A stretch of 64,000 nucleotides of DNA from the NCBI RefSeq assembly GCF_022602565.1, contig NZ_JALBCV010000017.1:1-64000 (forward strand), in the 5' to 3' direction. The notes under the pieces were generated by a model. That model made no database searches, was not told the origin of the DNA, and saw nothing but the letters and a program-made list of their open reading frames with translations. This document shows positions 9,561 through 18,243 of this stretch, piece by piece (the stretch's first letter is position 1; every line of letters starts with the position of its first letter). The translations under genes and the position numbers were made by a program. This DNA is from Rosenbergiella metrosideri (lineage in GTDB: Bacteria > Pseudomonadota > Gammaproteobacteria > Enterobacterales > Enterobacteriaceae).

Positions 9561-10271
9561 GTGCGTAAAGCGACTCTTATTGTCATAATTATCATCATTT
9601 TAAGTGCTATTGGCTATCGTTTACACTCTCGTTCAACGGTTTCTCACCAGCTTGCGCAGCAACAGGCTTTAGCCCAATTCGCCACATTACCAGGCTATCG
9701 CTTACTTAAACAGCAAGAGCCGCAGCTATGGCAAGAAGTAAGAGAATCTTTTCTCCATTCATTAGCAGCAGGGCATAGTCAGCTACAAGCGATTGGCGAG
9801 GTACGTGGCCAGCTAACTGAATTAGTAAATCTCAGAATTGTTAAAGCAGATGACCTTGCGGTAACGGATTACATTACAGTCGCAGTGCAAGAGATGCAGG
9901 CATTAAATGCGGTCTTGGCAGAAAGTTGTTACCGTTTTCTTTATCCGCAGGTCTCAGGTGGCGTAAATATTGGTACTCTCTTGAGCCCCAAAATGAATCA
10001 AGCTGATCAACAAGCTTTAGAGCAACTTTTCCTTCATAGCCAAGGCAGTGATCGAGCACGCGATATCAAGGCCGCGCATAATGCACTGAACGAGGTAGTG
10101 GAAAGGCTTTATCCACACTGGGGTAACCAATTACAGCAACTTAATCAACCGGAAGATTTAGCGACAGATCACCAGAAGCTTTGTGTGATGTCGATAGACC
10201 TGTACCGCACGATTTTAAAACTTCCGCAGCCCGAGGCCGCGAACCTCATTCGACAGATGGTTGTCGGCTGA
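9561..10271 (+). CDS. Hypothetical protein with N-terminal membrane anchor
   Basis: A 236-residue protein I do not recognise. A GTG start gives one hydrophobic segment (residues 5-19, rich in Ile) followed by RLHSR, so it is either an anchored protein facing the periplasm or has an uncleaved signal. The rest is predicted mostly helical, Gln- and Leu-rich and soluble, with Cys residues at SCYRF and KLCVM. Genes on both sides are same-strand, but the gaps are over 100 bp, so it may be transcribed alone. Confidence 0.6.
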   Translation: MRKATLIVIIIIILSAIGYRLHSRSTVSHQLAQQQALAQFATLPGYRLLKQQEPQLWQEVRESFLHSLAAGHSQLQAIGEVRGQLTELVNLRIVKADDLAVTDYITVAVQEMQALNAVLAESCYRFLYPQVSGGVNIGTLLSPKMNQADQQALEQLFLHSQGSDRARDIKAAHNALNEVVERLYPHWGNQLQQLNQPEDLATDHQKLCVMSIDLYRTILKLPQPEAANLIRQMVVG

Positions 10272-10388
10272 TAATCATTAAGAATCTACTGAAAATGAAC
10301 TTCAGGGCCCTATAACAGGGTATAGGGTGCCATCATCTCGGTTATAGTAGCGAGATCGAAGGTCTGAACTCATTATGGAAGGCTTGGC

Positions 10389-10685
10389 ATGTCAAAGAAT
10401 AGGGTACTTTTGGTCGGAATAGTCGTCAGTGTATGTACCCTAATAGCCGGGTGTGCGAAGCAACAGCCAGGGGGCTTTACCGAGATTGATCACGATAAAG
10501 TTGCTCATACTTATCAATTCCGTTATCAATCCCATAAGCTCGATCACGCTGCGCTTAACGCCTACATTACACAACGTTGTGCTCAACAAGGTTTTGATAA
10601 AGTGGATCCTCTACCAGAGGAAGTTGGTTCACTGCCTGGTTACACGACACGTTGGTTCCAATGCAACTATAAGATCAAAAATTAA
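10389..10685 (+). CDS. Small predicted lipoprotein
   Basis: A 98-residue protein with a type II signal peptide. A hydrophobic stretch is followed by a LIAGC lipobox, with lipidated Cys at residue 22. The mature part is about 76 residues with three further cysteines (QRCAQQ, WFQC and the lipid Cys). No named family is recognised. The +2 residue after Cys is Ala, so outer-membrane sorting is expected. Confidence 0.65.
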   Translation: MSKNRVLLVGIVVSVCTLIAGCAKQQPGGFTEIDHDKVAHTYQFRYQSHKLDHAALNAYITQRCAQQGFDKVDPLPEEVGSLPGYTTRWFQCNYKIKN

Positions 10686-10692
10686 GGATACC

Positions 10693-10711
10693 AGCCAGCG
10701 CTTCGCTGGCT
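10693..10711 (+). terminator. Hairpin after the lipoprotein gene
   Basis: An 8-bp perfect stem (AGCCAGCG / CGCTGGCT) with a CTT loop lies 8 nt after the stop. It has no strong U-tract, so it is only a probable terminator. Confidence 0.5.
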
Positions 10712-10895
10712 AATTGTTGAGATTGTTCACACTTAACTAACACTGCCGTTCCCCTTACTTCAATTTCCCTTCTTTCCCGCTACACTTTAATTACTTTCTA
10801 TTTACTGCACACCTTTAGGTAACAGTTGGTCCACTAAAAACTCTTAAAATATTATGATTAATTCTGTTCATATCAGACGATAAGCGTAAAATAGT

Positions 10896-10909
10896 TTGAT
10901 AAAAATCAA
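10896..10909. promoter_or_regulatory. Perfect FNR/ANR box upstream of cioAB
   Basis: TTGATAAAAATCAA is an exact match to the FNR consensus TTGAT-N4-ATCAA. It is centred about 80 bp before the cioA start. Two TGTTAA elements 22 bp apart follow, and these could be ArcA half-sites. FNR-family control of cyanide-insensitive oxidase is known in Pseudomonas (ANR). Confidence 0.8.
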
Positions 10910-10981
10910 TGTGTTAAATGATTTTACTGTCTGTTAAGTTTTATCATTAATTGTCTTTTAATTGTAATGTAAGAGGTGGCA

Positions 10982-12403
10982 ATGTTCGGGCTTGATGCAT
11001 TTCATCTGGCAAGATTACAGTTTGCGTTTACTGTATCTTTCCATATTTTGTTTCCGGCGATCACGATCGGGCTAGCGAGTTTCCTCGCCGTGCTAGAAGG
11101 ATTGTGGTTAAAAACGAAGAACGAAACCTATCGCGATTTGTACCATTTTTGGATCAAAGCTTTCGCGGTTAACTTCGGTATGGGTGTCGTTTCGGGGCTA
11201 GTAATGGCCTATGAATTTGGGACTAACTGGAGCGGATTCTCCCAAGTCGCAGGAAGCATCACGGGTCCCATGTTGACCTATGAAGTGTTGACGGCGTTCT
11301 TCTTGGAAGCTGGCTTCCTTGGGGTAATGCTATTTGGATGGAATCGCGTGGGGCGTGGCTTGCACTTCTTCGCAACCTGTATGGTGGCATTGGGTACCAT
11401 CTTGTCGACCTTCTGGATTCTCGCCTCCAACAGCTGGATGCAAACGCCGCAAGGTTTCAGTATCCAAAACGGTGTAGTAATACCTGAAAGTTGGATGCAA
11501 ATCGTCTTTAACCCTTCATTCCCGTTCCGATTACTGCATATGAGTACCGCCGCTTTCTTGGCGACAGCGTTTTTCGTCGGGGCCTCAGCGGCTTGGCATC
11601 TACTGCGTGGAAATAAAACGCCTGCCATCAAGAAAATGTTATCCATGTCATTATGGATGGCTTTGATCGTTTCACCTATCCAAGCCTTCTTAGGTGATGC
11701 ACACGGCCTAAATACACTTGAACATCAACCAGCGAAAATTGCCGCGATTGAAGGTCACTGGGAAAACCCTCCGGGTGAGCCGACTCCGCTGATCCTGTTT
11801 GGTGTTCCAGATATGCAACAGGAAAAAACTAAATATGCGCTGGAAATCCCTTACTTAGGGAGTTTAATTCTGACGCATAGCCTCGATAAGCAAGTTCCTG
11901 CATTGAAAACTTTCCCGAAAGAGGATCGTCCTAACTCGACGATTGTTTTCTGGTCATTCCGTGTGATGGCTGGGTTGGGCATGCTGATGATCCTGCTGGG
12001 TGTCGCTAGTCTATGGATGCGTTATAAAAAGCGTCTTTATGATTCTCGTCCATTCTTGTGGTTCACTTTGCTAATGGGGCCTTCTGGTTTGTTAGCAATG
12101 TTAGCCGGTTGGTTCACGACTGAAATTGGGCGTCAGCCTTGGGTTGTTTACGGTGTGTTACGTACGCGTGATGCCGTTTCTCCTCATAGTGCATTACAAA
12201 TGACCTTTAGCTTGATTGCATTTATCGTCGTCTACGCATCGGTATTCGGCATTGGGTATGTGTATTTGATTCGCTTAATCAAGAAAGGCCCGGTCGAAGG
12301 CGAGGGAAGAGAAGAGATCCATGGTGGTCCAGGTCAACACCACACGCCGGCTCGTCCACTCTCTGCCGTAGACGCCTCTAAGAAACCAGAGGAGAAAAAA
12401 TAA
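10982..12403 (+). CDS. cioA: Cyanide-insensitive bd-type quinol oxidase subunit I (CioA)
   Basis: A 473-residue multi-spanning subunit that carries the quinol site and haems and reduces O2 to water in the inner membrane. The N-terminus MFGLDAFHLARLQFAFTVSFH matches CioA more closely than E. coli CydA. The Q loop is short, which is typical of the CIO subgroup. The haem and quinol motifs GRQPWVVYGVLRT and the GWFTTEIGRQ region are present. I selected the ATG at 10982 over the GTG at 10976 because AAGAGGTGG gives a proper ribosome binding site and the family starts MFGLD. The cioB start is 2 nt downstream of the stop. Confidence 0.93.
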   Translation: MFGLDAFHLARLQFAFTVSFHILFPAITIGLASFLAVLEGLWLKTKNETYRDLYHFWIKAFAVNFGMGVVSGLVMAYEFGTNWSGFSQVAGSITGPMLTYEVLTAFFLEAGFLGVMLFGWNRVGRGLHFFATCMVALGTILSTFWILASNSWMQTPQGFSIQNGVVIPESWMQIVFNPSFPFRLLHMSTAAFLATAFFVGASAAWHLLRGNKTPAIKKMLSMSLWMALIVSPIQAFLGDAHGLNTLEHQPAKIAAIEGHWENPPGEPTPLILFGVPDMQQEKTKYALEIPYLGSLILTHSLDKQVPALKTFPKEDRPNSTIVFWSFRVMAGLGMLMILLGVASLWMRYKKRLYDSRPFLWFTLLMGPSGLLAMLAGWFTTEIGRQPWVVYGVLRTRDAVSPHSALQMTFSLIAFIVVYASVFGIGYVYLIRLIKKGPVEGEGREEIHGGPGQHHTPARPLSAVDASKKPEEKK

Positions 12404-12404
12404 C

Positions 12405-13412
12405 ATGGGTATCGATCTCTCAATTATTTGGTTCACCATCATCATCTTTGCCATCTTGATGTATATCGTGATGGATGGTTTTGATTTGGGGATTGGCTTA
12501 ATCTTTCCTTTTATCAAAGACCCTGTTGAACGTGACATGATGGTCAATACAGTTGCCCCCGTGTGGGATGGTAATGAAACGTGGCTCATCTTGGGGGGCG
12601 CTGCGCTTTACGGTGCATTCCCGCTTGCGTATGCTGTGATTGCTGACGCTTTATCGATCCCTATTACACTAATGTTATTCGGATTAATTTTTCGCGGTGT
12701 GGCGTTCGAGTTCCGTTTCAAAGCGACAGAACATCACCGTCCTTTCTGGGATAAAGCCTTTATTGGCGGCTCTTTCCTTGCGACTTTTATGCAAGGTATC
12801 TCAGTCGGTACCATTCTCGATGGTATTCAGGTGACAGATCGCGTCTTTACTGGTGATGTGATGGGGTGGTTATCGCCGTTCCCGTTGTTCTGTGGTGTTG
12901 GATTGGTGTTAGCCTATGCTCTGCTAGGCAGTAGCTGGCTGATCATGAAAACTCAGCATGCGTTACACGATAAAATGTCACAACTGACCAAGCCACTGAC
13001 TATTGCGCTATTGTTTGTTATCGCGATCATTAGTATCTGGACTCCGTTGGCGCACAATGCCATTTCTGAGCGTTGGTTTACTCGCCCGAATCTCTATTGG
13101 TTCTTACCAGTACCTGTTTTAGTGATTATTTGCGGGTTAGGGATCTTGAAGGCAGTGAAACGTCGCGCGGATTATGCTCCTTTCCTTTTAACGTTGGGCT
13201 TAATTTTCCTTGGCTTTACCGGACTGGGTATTAGCTTGTGGCCAAATATTATTCCGCCGTCTATCTCCATTTGGCAGGCCGCGTCACCACCACAAAGCCA
13301 AGGCTTTATGTTAGTGGGGGGGTTACTGATTATCCCGGTTATTTTGATGTACACCTTCTGGAGTTATTACGTCTTCCGTGGAAAAATTTCTGAAGATGAA
13401 GGGTATCACTGA
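12405..13412 (+). CDS. cioB: Cyanide-insensitive bd-type quinol oxidase subunit II (CioB)
   Basis: A 335-residue membrane subunit of the CydB family, partner of CioA. The N-terminus has MDGFDLGIGLIFPF and the conserved APVWDGNETWLILGG, both diagnostic for CydB/CioB. About eight hydrophobic helices follow. Tight coupling to cioA and to the small DUF2474 gene indicates one operon encoding a three-subunit oxidase. Confidence 0.94.
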   Translation: MGIDLSIIWFTIIIFAILMYIVMDGFDLGIGLIFPFIKDPVERDMMVNTVAPVWDGNETWLILGGAALYGAFPLAYAVIADALSIPITLMLFGLIFRGVAFEFRFKATEHHRPFWDKAFIGGSFLATFMQGISVGTILDGIQVTDRVFTGDVMGWLSPFPLFCGVGLVLAYALLGSSWLIMKTQHALHDKMSQLTKPLTIALLFVIAIISIWTPLAHNAISERWFTRPNLYWFLPVPVLVIICGLGILKAVKRRADYAPFLLTLGLIFLGFTGLGISLWPNIIPPSISIWQAASPPQSQGFMLVGGLLIIPVILMYTFWSYYVFRGKISEDEGYH

Positions 13413-13578
13413 GTTGGCGGCTAAACGTCCAGTACCTATGTCGGAGGGCGCTAAGCCCTCTAGCAAACTGGGTCAGCTTCGTTGGCTATTGCTGATCTGG
13501 TTAGGCAGTATTGCCGCACTGGGTGTGGTAGCGATTATCCTCTGGCTACTGATGCACAGTGCAGGGATGACTCGCTGA
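13396..13578 (+). CDS. DUF2474 peptide, small accessory subunit of the CIO oxidase
   Basis: Its C-terminal 40 residues form one membrane helix (LRWLLLIWLGSIAALGVVAIILWLLM) ending HSAGMTR, typical of DUF2474 proteins encoded after cioAB. They occupy the position that CydX takes after cydAB. The start is uncertain. ATG 13396 overlaps the end of cioB and would be translationally coupled (60 aa), while ATG 13438 gives the conserved part only (46 aa) but lacks a visible ribosome binding site. Confidence 0.75.
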   Translation: MKGITELAAKRPVPMSEGAKPSSKLGQLRWLLLIWLGSIAALGVVAIILWLLMHSAGMTR

Positions 13579-13584
13579 AAAAAA

Positions 13585-13610
13585 GGGCTCACACTGTGAG
13601 CCCTTTTTTT
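13585..13610. terminator. Bidirectional terminator after the cio operon
   Basis: An 8-bp stem (GGGCTCAC / GTGAGCCC) with an ACT loop is flanked by A and T runs on both sides. It can serve the cio operon and the convergent acetyltransferase gene, whose stop codon overlaps its T-run. Confidence 0.9.
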
Positions 13611-14043
13611 ATTGTAAACTTAAATCGGTATAGCGCTGCATTTTAACGAATTCTACACCGTCTTTAATAAATGGCTCGCTGCAGATCTGAAAGCCCGATT
13701 TCTGATAGAAACGGATAGCCGTACGACGGCTATCAAGGATGACTTTTTTTATTCCCGCTTGGTCAACAATCGCCAAAGTCTGCTGGAGTAACTGAGTACC
13801 ATAGCCGCGAGATTGATACTCTTCAAGTGTGGCGAATTTACGAATAACCCAACAGTCATTATTGGTCATAAATAATGAAACACAGCTGATTAACTTATCC
13901 TGAACGAATAAGCCGAAATGTCGTGCCGTGTCATCGTTATCTTCAGTAAGACGCAACGATTCACGAGGGCGGTCCGGCCATAAAACGTGTTGGCGGAGAT
14001 CTAAACATTGTTCAAGAGTGATCGGCTCAATTTTCACAGTCAT
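13609..14043 (-). CDS. GNAT family N-acetyltransferase
   Basis: A 144-residue single GNAT domain. The acetyl-CoA pyrophosphate-binding motif is QSRGYGTQLLQQ (residues about 80-91), followed by the strand ILDSRRTAIRFYQKSGF, a standard C-terminal GNAT element. The substrate cannot be read from sequence. The N-terminus (LRQHVLWPDRP) resembles a small family of uncharacterised GNATs. The gene is monocistronic and convergent with the cio operon. Confidence 0.8.
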   Translation of the reverse strand: MTVKIEPITLEQCLDLRQHVLWPDRPRESLRLTEDNDDTARHFGLFVQDKLISCVSLFMTNNDCWVIRKFATLEEYQSRGYGTQLLQQTLAIVDQAGIKKVILDSRRTAIRFYQKSGFQICSEPFIKDGVEFVKMQRYTDLSLQ

Positions 14044-14207
14044 CTACCACTAGCAAAGAGTTAAGGACACAGGCTAATGTGGACATAAGTGAGGTAAAGT
14101 TCAAGTAACTTATGCTCAGAAAAAGAAAATTTAATTGAAGAGTGGGAGAGGGCGAAACTCAATACGTTAAAAAAGATGACGAGGAGGGGAGCTCCCCGTC
14201 ACTAAGA

Positions 14208-15224
14208 TTAGAAATCTGCTTTTAGAACAACACGAAAGTTCGCTTTACCCGCACGCAAATGATCCAATGCATCATTGATTTTAGACATTGGGAAGGTTTC
14301 AATTTTAGGCGTAATTTTTTTACGTGCTGCCAGTTTCAGCAATGAACGTAATTCCCCAGGTGAACCGGTTGAGGAGCCACCAATGGATTTATCGCCTGCA
14401 ATCAGGTCAAAGGCGGCAACTTCGATGGGCTTCATCACAGCGCCGACAGTGTGGAATTTTCCTTCAGGTGCTAGCGCATCAAAATAAGGTTTCCAATCCA
14501 AATCTACAGCTACGGTACTGATAATGAGGTCAAAACGTCCTGCTTGGGCCTTTAAGGCTTCAGCATCGCGGCTATTGACGACTTCATCGGCACCTAATTC
14601 GAGAATAGAGTCTTTCTTGCTTGGGTTTGAGCTGAACGCGACAACTTCGGCACCCAGCGCTTTCAGTAATTTGACGGCAAGGTGGCCTAATCCGCCAATA
14701 CCGATTACACCGACACGACTCATCGCATTGATTTGACTCATGAGTAGGGGTTTAAACACGGTAATCCCGCCACAGAGTAATGGGCCTGCGAGAGTAGGAT
14801 CTAACGCCTCAGGTAAAGGAATTACCCATTGCCAATCGGCGCGGATTTTCTCGGCGAAGCCACCACGGTTTAGAATAGTGGGAGTTGTACCTGATTCACA
14901 GTTAGAGTGATTACCGCGAATACAAGCATCGCAGTGTAAACAGCTTTTCGCAGACCAACCGATACCGACCGCTTGGCCAATTTTCAGGCCTTTATTTTTT
15001 GCACTTTCGCCCAAGGCTGACACACGGCCAGATACTTCGTGACCTGCAATCAGTGGGTAGCTCGAAATGCCCCATTCATTATCGATCATTGATAAATCTG
15101 AGTGACACAGACCGCAATAATCAACTGTGACTTCGACTTCTTCTTCACCAAGTGGTGCCGCATCGTATTCATAGAACTCTAATGGTTTACCGGCAGCAGG
15201 AGCAGCATAGCTTTTTATTTTCAT
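14208..15224 (-). CDS. Zinc-dependent alcohol dehydrogenase (YahK/CAD-like)
   Basis: A 338-residue medium-chain dehydrogenase. Catalytic zinc ligands are in CGLCHSD and GHEVSG. The structural zinc site has four Cys ([15 protein letters not shown]), and the Rossmann motif is [11 protein letters not shown]. The fold and the SLSMI/NEWG context resemble NADPH-dependent aldehyde reductases of the cinnamyl-alcohol group such as YahK. I prefer the ATG at 15224 (MKIKSYA) over 15236, because GGGAAAAGAG then forms the ribosome binding site and YahK also starts MKIK. It is divergent from a short-chain dehydrogenase gene. Confidence 0.88.
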   Translation of the reverse strand: MKIKSYAAPAAGKPLEFYEYDAAPLGEEEVEVTVDYCGLCHSDLSMIDNEWGISSYPLIAGHEVSGRVSALGESAKNKGLKIGQAVGIGWSAKSCLHCDACIRGNHSNCESGTTPTILNRGGFAEKIRADWQWVIPLPEALDPTLAGPLLCGGITVFKPLLMSQINAMSRVGVIGIGGLGHLAVKLLKALGAEVVAFSSNPSKKDSILELGADEVVNSRDAEALKAQAGRFDLIISTVAVDLDWKPYFDALAPEGKFHTVGAVMKPIEVAAFDLIAGDKSIGGSSTGSPGELRSLLKLAARKKITPKIETFPMSKINDALDHLRAGKANFRVVLKADF

Positions 15225-15429
15225 CTCTTTTCCCATTTTGAGGATAAGTATTTAAAATTAGTCAGAATTATTAAACTGGTAGTTTGTCATCCTTAAAGTG
15301 TAGCTGACAAAGTCACTTTGTGCGGCACGTTGCGTATTAGTTGAGCGTAATATAGCCTTAACGGTATCTGAATATCGAACGACGAATACCGTTAGCACGG
15401 ATCGTGCCGAACTTACCTTAGGAGATGTC

Positions 15430-16284
15430 ATGAGCAAGAAAACTGTATTAATCACCGGAGCGGGGAGTGGATTTGGCCGAGAAAGTGCTTTTTTGTTGGC
15501 AAAGCAAGGTTACGATGTTATCGCGACGACCGAAATAGTTGCACAGGTCCACCCCCTGAAAAATGAGGCGAGTTCGCTGGGATTAACCCTTCAAGTAGAG
15601 AAGCTTGATATCAGCGATGAGAATGATCGGCTCCGTGCAGCGCAATGGTCAATCGATGTCTTAGTCAATAATGCTGGGATATCGGAAGGCGGTGCTGTCG
15701 TCGATCTACCGGAAGACAAACTGCGTCGGCAATTTGAAGTCAATGTGTTTGGCACAATACTGCTCACACAACACTTCGCTCGCCAATTCATTGAGAAAAA
15801 AAAGGGTAAAATAGTATTCATTTCTTCTGTAGCGGGTATCACAACAGATCCTTTTGCTGGCGCCTACTCAGCATCCAAACATGCTTTAGAAGGATTCGCA
15901 GAGGCACTCAACAGCGAGTTACAAGAATTTGGCGTGCAAGTCGCTACGGTTAATCCAGGACCAATTCTCACGGGCTTCAACGATAGAATGTTCGAAGCGT
16001 GGACTCACTGGTGGCCAGAGGACAAAATAGATACAGTATTTGATTACGAGGGGATTGCTTTTCCTCATGAACAGTTCCACCCATTCCAGGTCTCCGATGT
16101 TATCGCGCGAGTGGTTACCGGTGAGATCTCTCAATACCGTAACGTTGTTCCAGCAGAGATTATCGAAGGAACACAGCAACAGATGAAAGAAGTATGGACC
16201 CGCGAAGTCACGACCGAAGCCTCACGTCATCCGCTGGTTCAAAAAGCTTACGAGATCGATCCTGAAACCCCAAATGGTCGGTAA
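15430..16284 (+). CDS. Short-chain dehydrogenase/reductase
   Basis: A 284-residue classical SDR. The cofactor motif is TGAGSGFG (residues 8-15), followed by NNAG at about residue 80. The catalytic triad is Ser in ISSVAG and Tyr/Lys in YSASK. The start has an excellent ribosome binding site (TAGGAGATGTC). It shares a 205-bp divergent promoter region with the zinc alcohol dehydrogenase, so the two may act in one aldehyde or ketone detoxification response. The substrate is not identifiable. Confidence 0.87.
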   Translation: MSKKTVLITGAGSGFGRESAFLLAKQGYDVIATTEIVAQVHPLKNEASSLGLTLQVEKLDISDENDRLRAAQWSIDVLVNNAGISEGGAVVDLPEDKLRRQFEVNVFGTILLTQHFARQFIEKKKGKIVFISSVAGITTDPFAGAYSASKHALEGFAEALNSELQEFGVQVATVNPGPILTGFNDRMFEAWTHWWPEDKIDTVFDYEGIAFPHEQFHPFQVSDVIARVVTGEISQYRNVVPAEIIEGTQQQMKEVWTREVTTEASRHPLVQKAYEIDPETPNGR

Positions 16285-16311
16285 TCTGCCAGCAAAGATT
16301 GGTAAAGCGTG

Positions 16312-16355
16312 GAATGATTAGAGCTGTTTACTTTGAGCAGTGATGCTAATCATTC
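16312..16355. repeat. Inverted repeat after the SDR gene
   Basis: GAATGATTAG (16312-16321) and CTAATCATTC (16346-16355) form a perfect 10-bp stem around a 24-nt loop. A further CTG/CAG pairing is possible inside. It could be a transcript-end hairpin for the SDR gene or an operator for the GNAT gene that follows. Confidence 0.45.
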
Positions 16356-16409
16356 TTGTACGGGACTTAATGCTCTGATATAGATTATATTTTCTTTTGG
16401 GGATTAATC

Positions 16410-16928
16410 ATGAGCGTTAAGATTCGTGCTGTCACTCGAGAAGATGCTGCACGCCTGGCCGAGATCTACGGTCAACCCGCTACTCAGCAAAATACCTTAC
16501 AACTACCTTGCCCGTCCGTAGAGCTTTGGGAACAAAAAATCATTAACTACCCTAATGTTGGGCATATCGGGTTCGTTGCAGAGCTCGATGGGGTAGTGGT
16601 AGGAAATATTACTTTATTTACAGAAAAACTCGTTCGACTGAGGCATGTAGTGTCTTTTGGTATTACAGTTGATAGCGATTATGCCCGTCGTGGTATTGCG
16701 CGTCAGTTAATCAACTTCGGGTTGGATTATGCTTTCAATTGGTTAGCTGCGCAGCGTGTAGAGCTGAGCGTTTTCGCCGATAATCAACCCGCTATTGCAC
16801 TGTATCAACATTTAGGATTCGTTGTGGAAGGAACTCAACGACAAGCCGCATTTAAAAATGGCCGCTATCAAGATACGATTATGATGTCCAAGCTCGCCAG
16901 TGAGTATTTTGGTGAAGGATTGAGTTAG
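16410..16928 (+). CDS. GNAT family acetyltransferase, AaaT/YhhY-like
   Basis: A 172-residue GNAT protein. Segments such as IYGQPATQQNTLQLPCPS, VSFGITVDSDYARRGIARQLI (acetyl-CoA motif RRGIA) and ELSVFADNQPAIALYQHLGFVVEGT align in order with E. coli YhhY (AaaT), an L-amino-acid N-acetyltransferase. The exact substrate is inferred. A good upstream Shine-Dalgarno (TTGGGGA) supports the ATG at 16410, and a hairpin follows the stop. Confidence 0.82.
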   Translation: MSVKIRAVTREDAARLAEIYGQPATQQNTLQLPCPSVELWEQKIINYPNVGHIGFVAELDGVVVGNITLFTEKLVRLRHVVSFGITVDSDYARRGIARQLINFGLDYAFNWLAAQRVELSVFADNQPAIALYQHLGFVVEGTQRQAAFKNGRYQDTIMMSKLASEYFGEGLS

Positions 16929-16937
16929 CCGATGATC

Positions 16938-16970
16938 GAGCCATTTATTTATCGAAATAGTAAATGGCTC
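16938..16970. terminator. Hairpin between GNAT gene and convergent small gene
   Basis: A perfect 10-bp stem (GAGCCATTTA / TAAATGGCTC) around a 13-nt loop lies 9 nt after the GNAT stop. There is no U-tract. It is probably a bidirectional transcript end. Confidence 0.5.
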
Positions 16971-17006
16971 CATTGCGGAAATTATCGTAATAGTGACGAC
17001 ATCACG

Positions 17007-17192
17007 TTAATGCTGATCAACCCGGTTAAGTACATTACTGATAGTGTAGAAATCAGAATGGCTTAAACATAAGCTGTCCCGTTGTTGAGAGAGGTAAAGT
17101 AAAAGGTCATCTTTGGTGAGAGTGTTATTGATACTAAGTAACGCTATGGTCGCTTGACCGACAAGTGCATTAAGCGTGCTTTTAGTGCTCAT
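17007..17192 (-). CDS. Small AriR/YmgB-like protein
   Basis: A 61-residue soluble, helical protein. The pattern LVGQATIALLSINNTLTKDD followed by ISNVLNRV resembles the core of E. coli YmgB (AriR), a small dimeric protein that links acid resistance and biofilm formation and is controlled by the BLUF protein BluF. The match is by eye and covers only about 50 residues. AAGGG 8 nt upstream supports the start. A BluF-like gene lies in the same window, which makes the comparison worth testing. Confidence 0.5.
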   Translation of the reverse strand: MSTKSTLNALVGQATIALLSINNTLTKDDLLLYLSQQRDSLCLSHSDFYTISNVLNRVDQH

Positions 17193-17427
17193 AGAATAAC
17201 CCTTCGTTGAGTCAGATTATTAATGCTATTTTCCTTTTAGTCAGTGACTATTACACAATTAGTTATTTTCGTAAACGGTACTCATTATATCGTTACGCTA
17301 TAAGTGTTATTAACTTTAGCCATAGCACTACAGAAAATGCTATCTCCCCTTACATTGGGCCTAGAGTTAAGTTACGCATCCACTCTCGACGAGAATGGAA
17401 AGATTTCAAACTGATAGAGGTCTTTTT

Positions 17428-17553
17428 ATGAAGAAAAGTGATCGTCCAACAAAGATTTGTACAGTCTGCGGTCGTCCCTTTAGTTGGCGAAAAAAGTGGG
17501 AAAAATGTTGGGATGAGGTAAAAAAATGCTCCGAGCGCTGTCGGCGACAGTAA
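17428..17553 (+). CDS. DUF2256 zinc-ribbon-like micro-protein (41 aa)
   Basis: A 41-residue basic peptide with five cysteines (C11, C14, C27, C34, C38). The pattern [15 protein letters not shown] followed by CSERCRR is the DUF2256 signature. In other bacteria such genes often lie beside photolyase or cryptochrome genes, but none is seen here. The role is unknown; zinc binding is inferred from the paired cysteines. GAGG 7-10 nt upstream of the ATG is a usable ribosome binding site. Confidence 0.82.
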   Translation: MKKSDRPTKICTVCGRPFSWRKKWEKCWDEVKKCSERCRRQ

Positions 17554-17864
17554 AATAAACGATGTTCTTTTATCCCCAATGACCATTACACAGGGGCAGT
17601 GGCTTGGGGTAATATGGCATAATTGCCAGAAATTACGTATTATTATGCTGCCGTAATCATTGGTTAAAATTAATTCCCATAAAAATCTTTTCAATAGGTT
17701 TATTACTTTATAAAATTATTTATCATTAACTTTATGAATTTTCTCTACATTATATTTATATTGTGATTTAACGCTAGTGATAGGTGTGAATATATTTTAG
17801 TACTATTTACTTTATAGAAAACGTCTTAGTGTATTTACTCCTCAACTTATTAAAAGGCGTTAAT
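17554..17864. other. AT-rich intergenic region with a short palindrome
   Basis: I see no coding sequence. The only structure is the perfect inverted repeat TGGCATAATTGCCA at 17615-17628. A TATATT-type -10 box near 17752-17760 could serve the small gene that follows. Confidence 0.4.
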
Positions 17865-18035
17865 ATGTCAGAGATCATCAATCCCATCACTTATGTCCAT
17901 GCCGCAGCCCAACAGGTAATTGTAGAACTGATCAGAGCTGGGATTTGCGCAGGAAAAACGGCCGCCGAAGCGGGTGAGATGGTTAATACCCTTTATGCAG
18001 ATATATTGAAAGGGTATAGAGCCAATAATCGCTAG
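17865..18035 (+). CDS. Hypothetical small protein (56 aa)
   Basis: A 56-residue protein beginning MSEIINPITYVHAAAQQ and ending KGYRANNR. It is soluble and probably all helical, with one Cys. AAAGGCG upstream supports the ATG at 17865 over the longer reading from 17829. I do not recognise a family. It lies 208 bp upstream of tRNA-Arg, on the backbone side of the integration site. Confidence 0.6.
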   Translation: MSEIINPITYVHAAAQQVIVELIRAGICAGKTAAEAGEMVNTLYADILKGYRANNR

Positions 18036-18074
18036 TTGGTGCCTCGTTGTTTACGCGATAACGGAGAAGTACAT

Positions 18075-18102
18075 GTGTTATACATTAACACTCCATTTTT
18101 TT
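18075..18102 (+). terminator. Weak terminator after the 56-aa gene
   Basis: A 6-bp AT-rich stem (GTGTTA / TAACAC) with a 5-nt loop is followed after four bases by a run of seven T residues. Confidence 0.35.
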
Positions 18103-18176
18103 GGGTATAAAGTAAACAACTGGAGTCTATTTTATAGCCATGTATAAGCTTGCGATAAAAATGGCTGCGTCAGTGA

Positions 18177-18206
18177 TTGATAGAAAGCCAACAAACGCGC
18201 TATCAT
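18177..18206 (+). promoter_or_regulatory. Candidate promoter for tRNA-Arg
   Basis: TTGATA (18177-18182), an 18-bp spacer and TATCAT (18201-18206) end 37 bp before the mature tRNA 5' end. Confidence 0.45.
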
Positions 18207-18243
18207 TACCATTCTTCCACGAAGTGAAAGACTTACGCGCAAG

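Noticed and set aside
11278-11646. 122-codon minus-strand frame inside cioA
   Set aside because: Antisense shadow of a conserved membrane protein gene, with no start signal and composition explained by the codons on the other strand.
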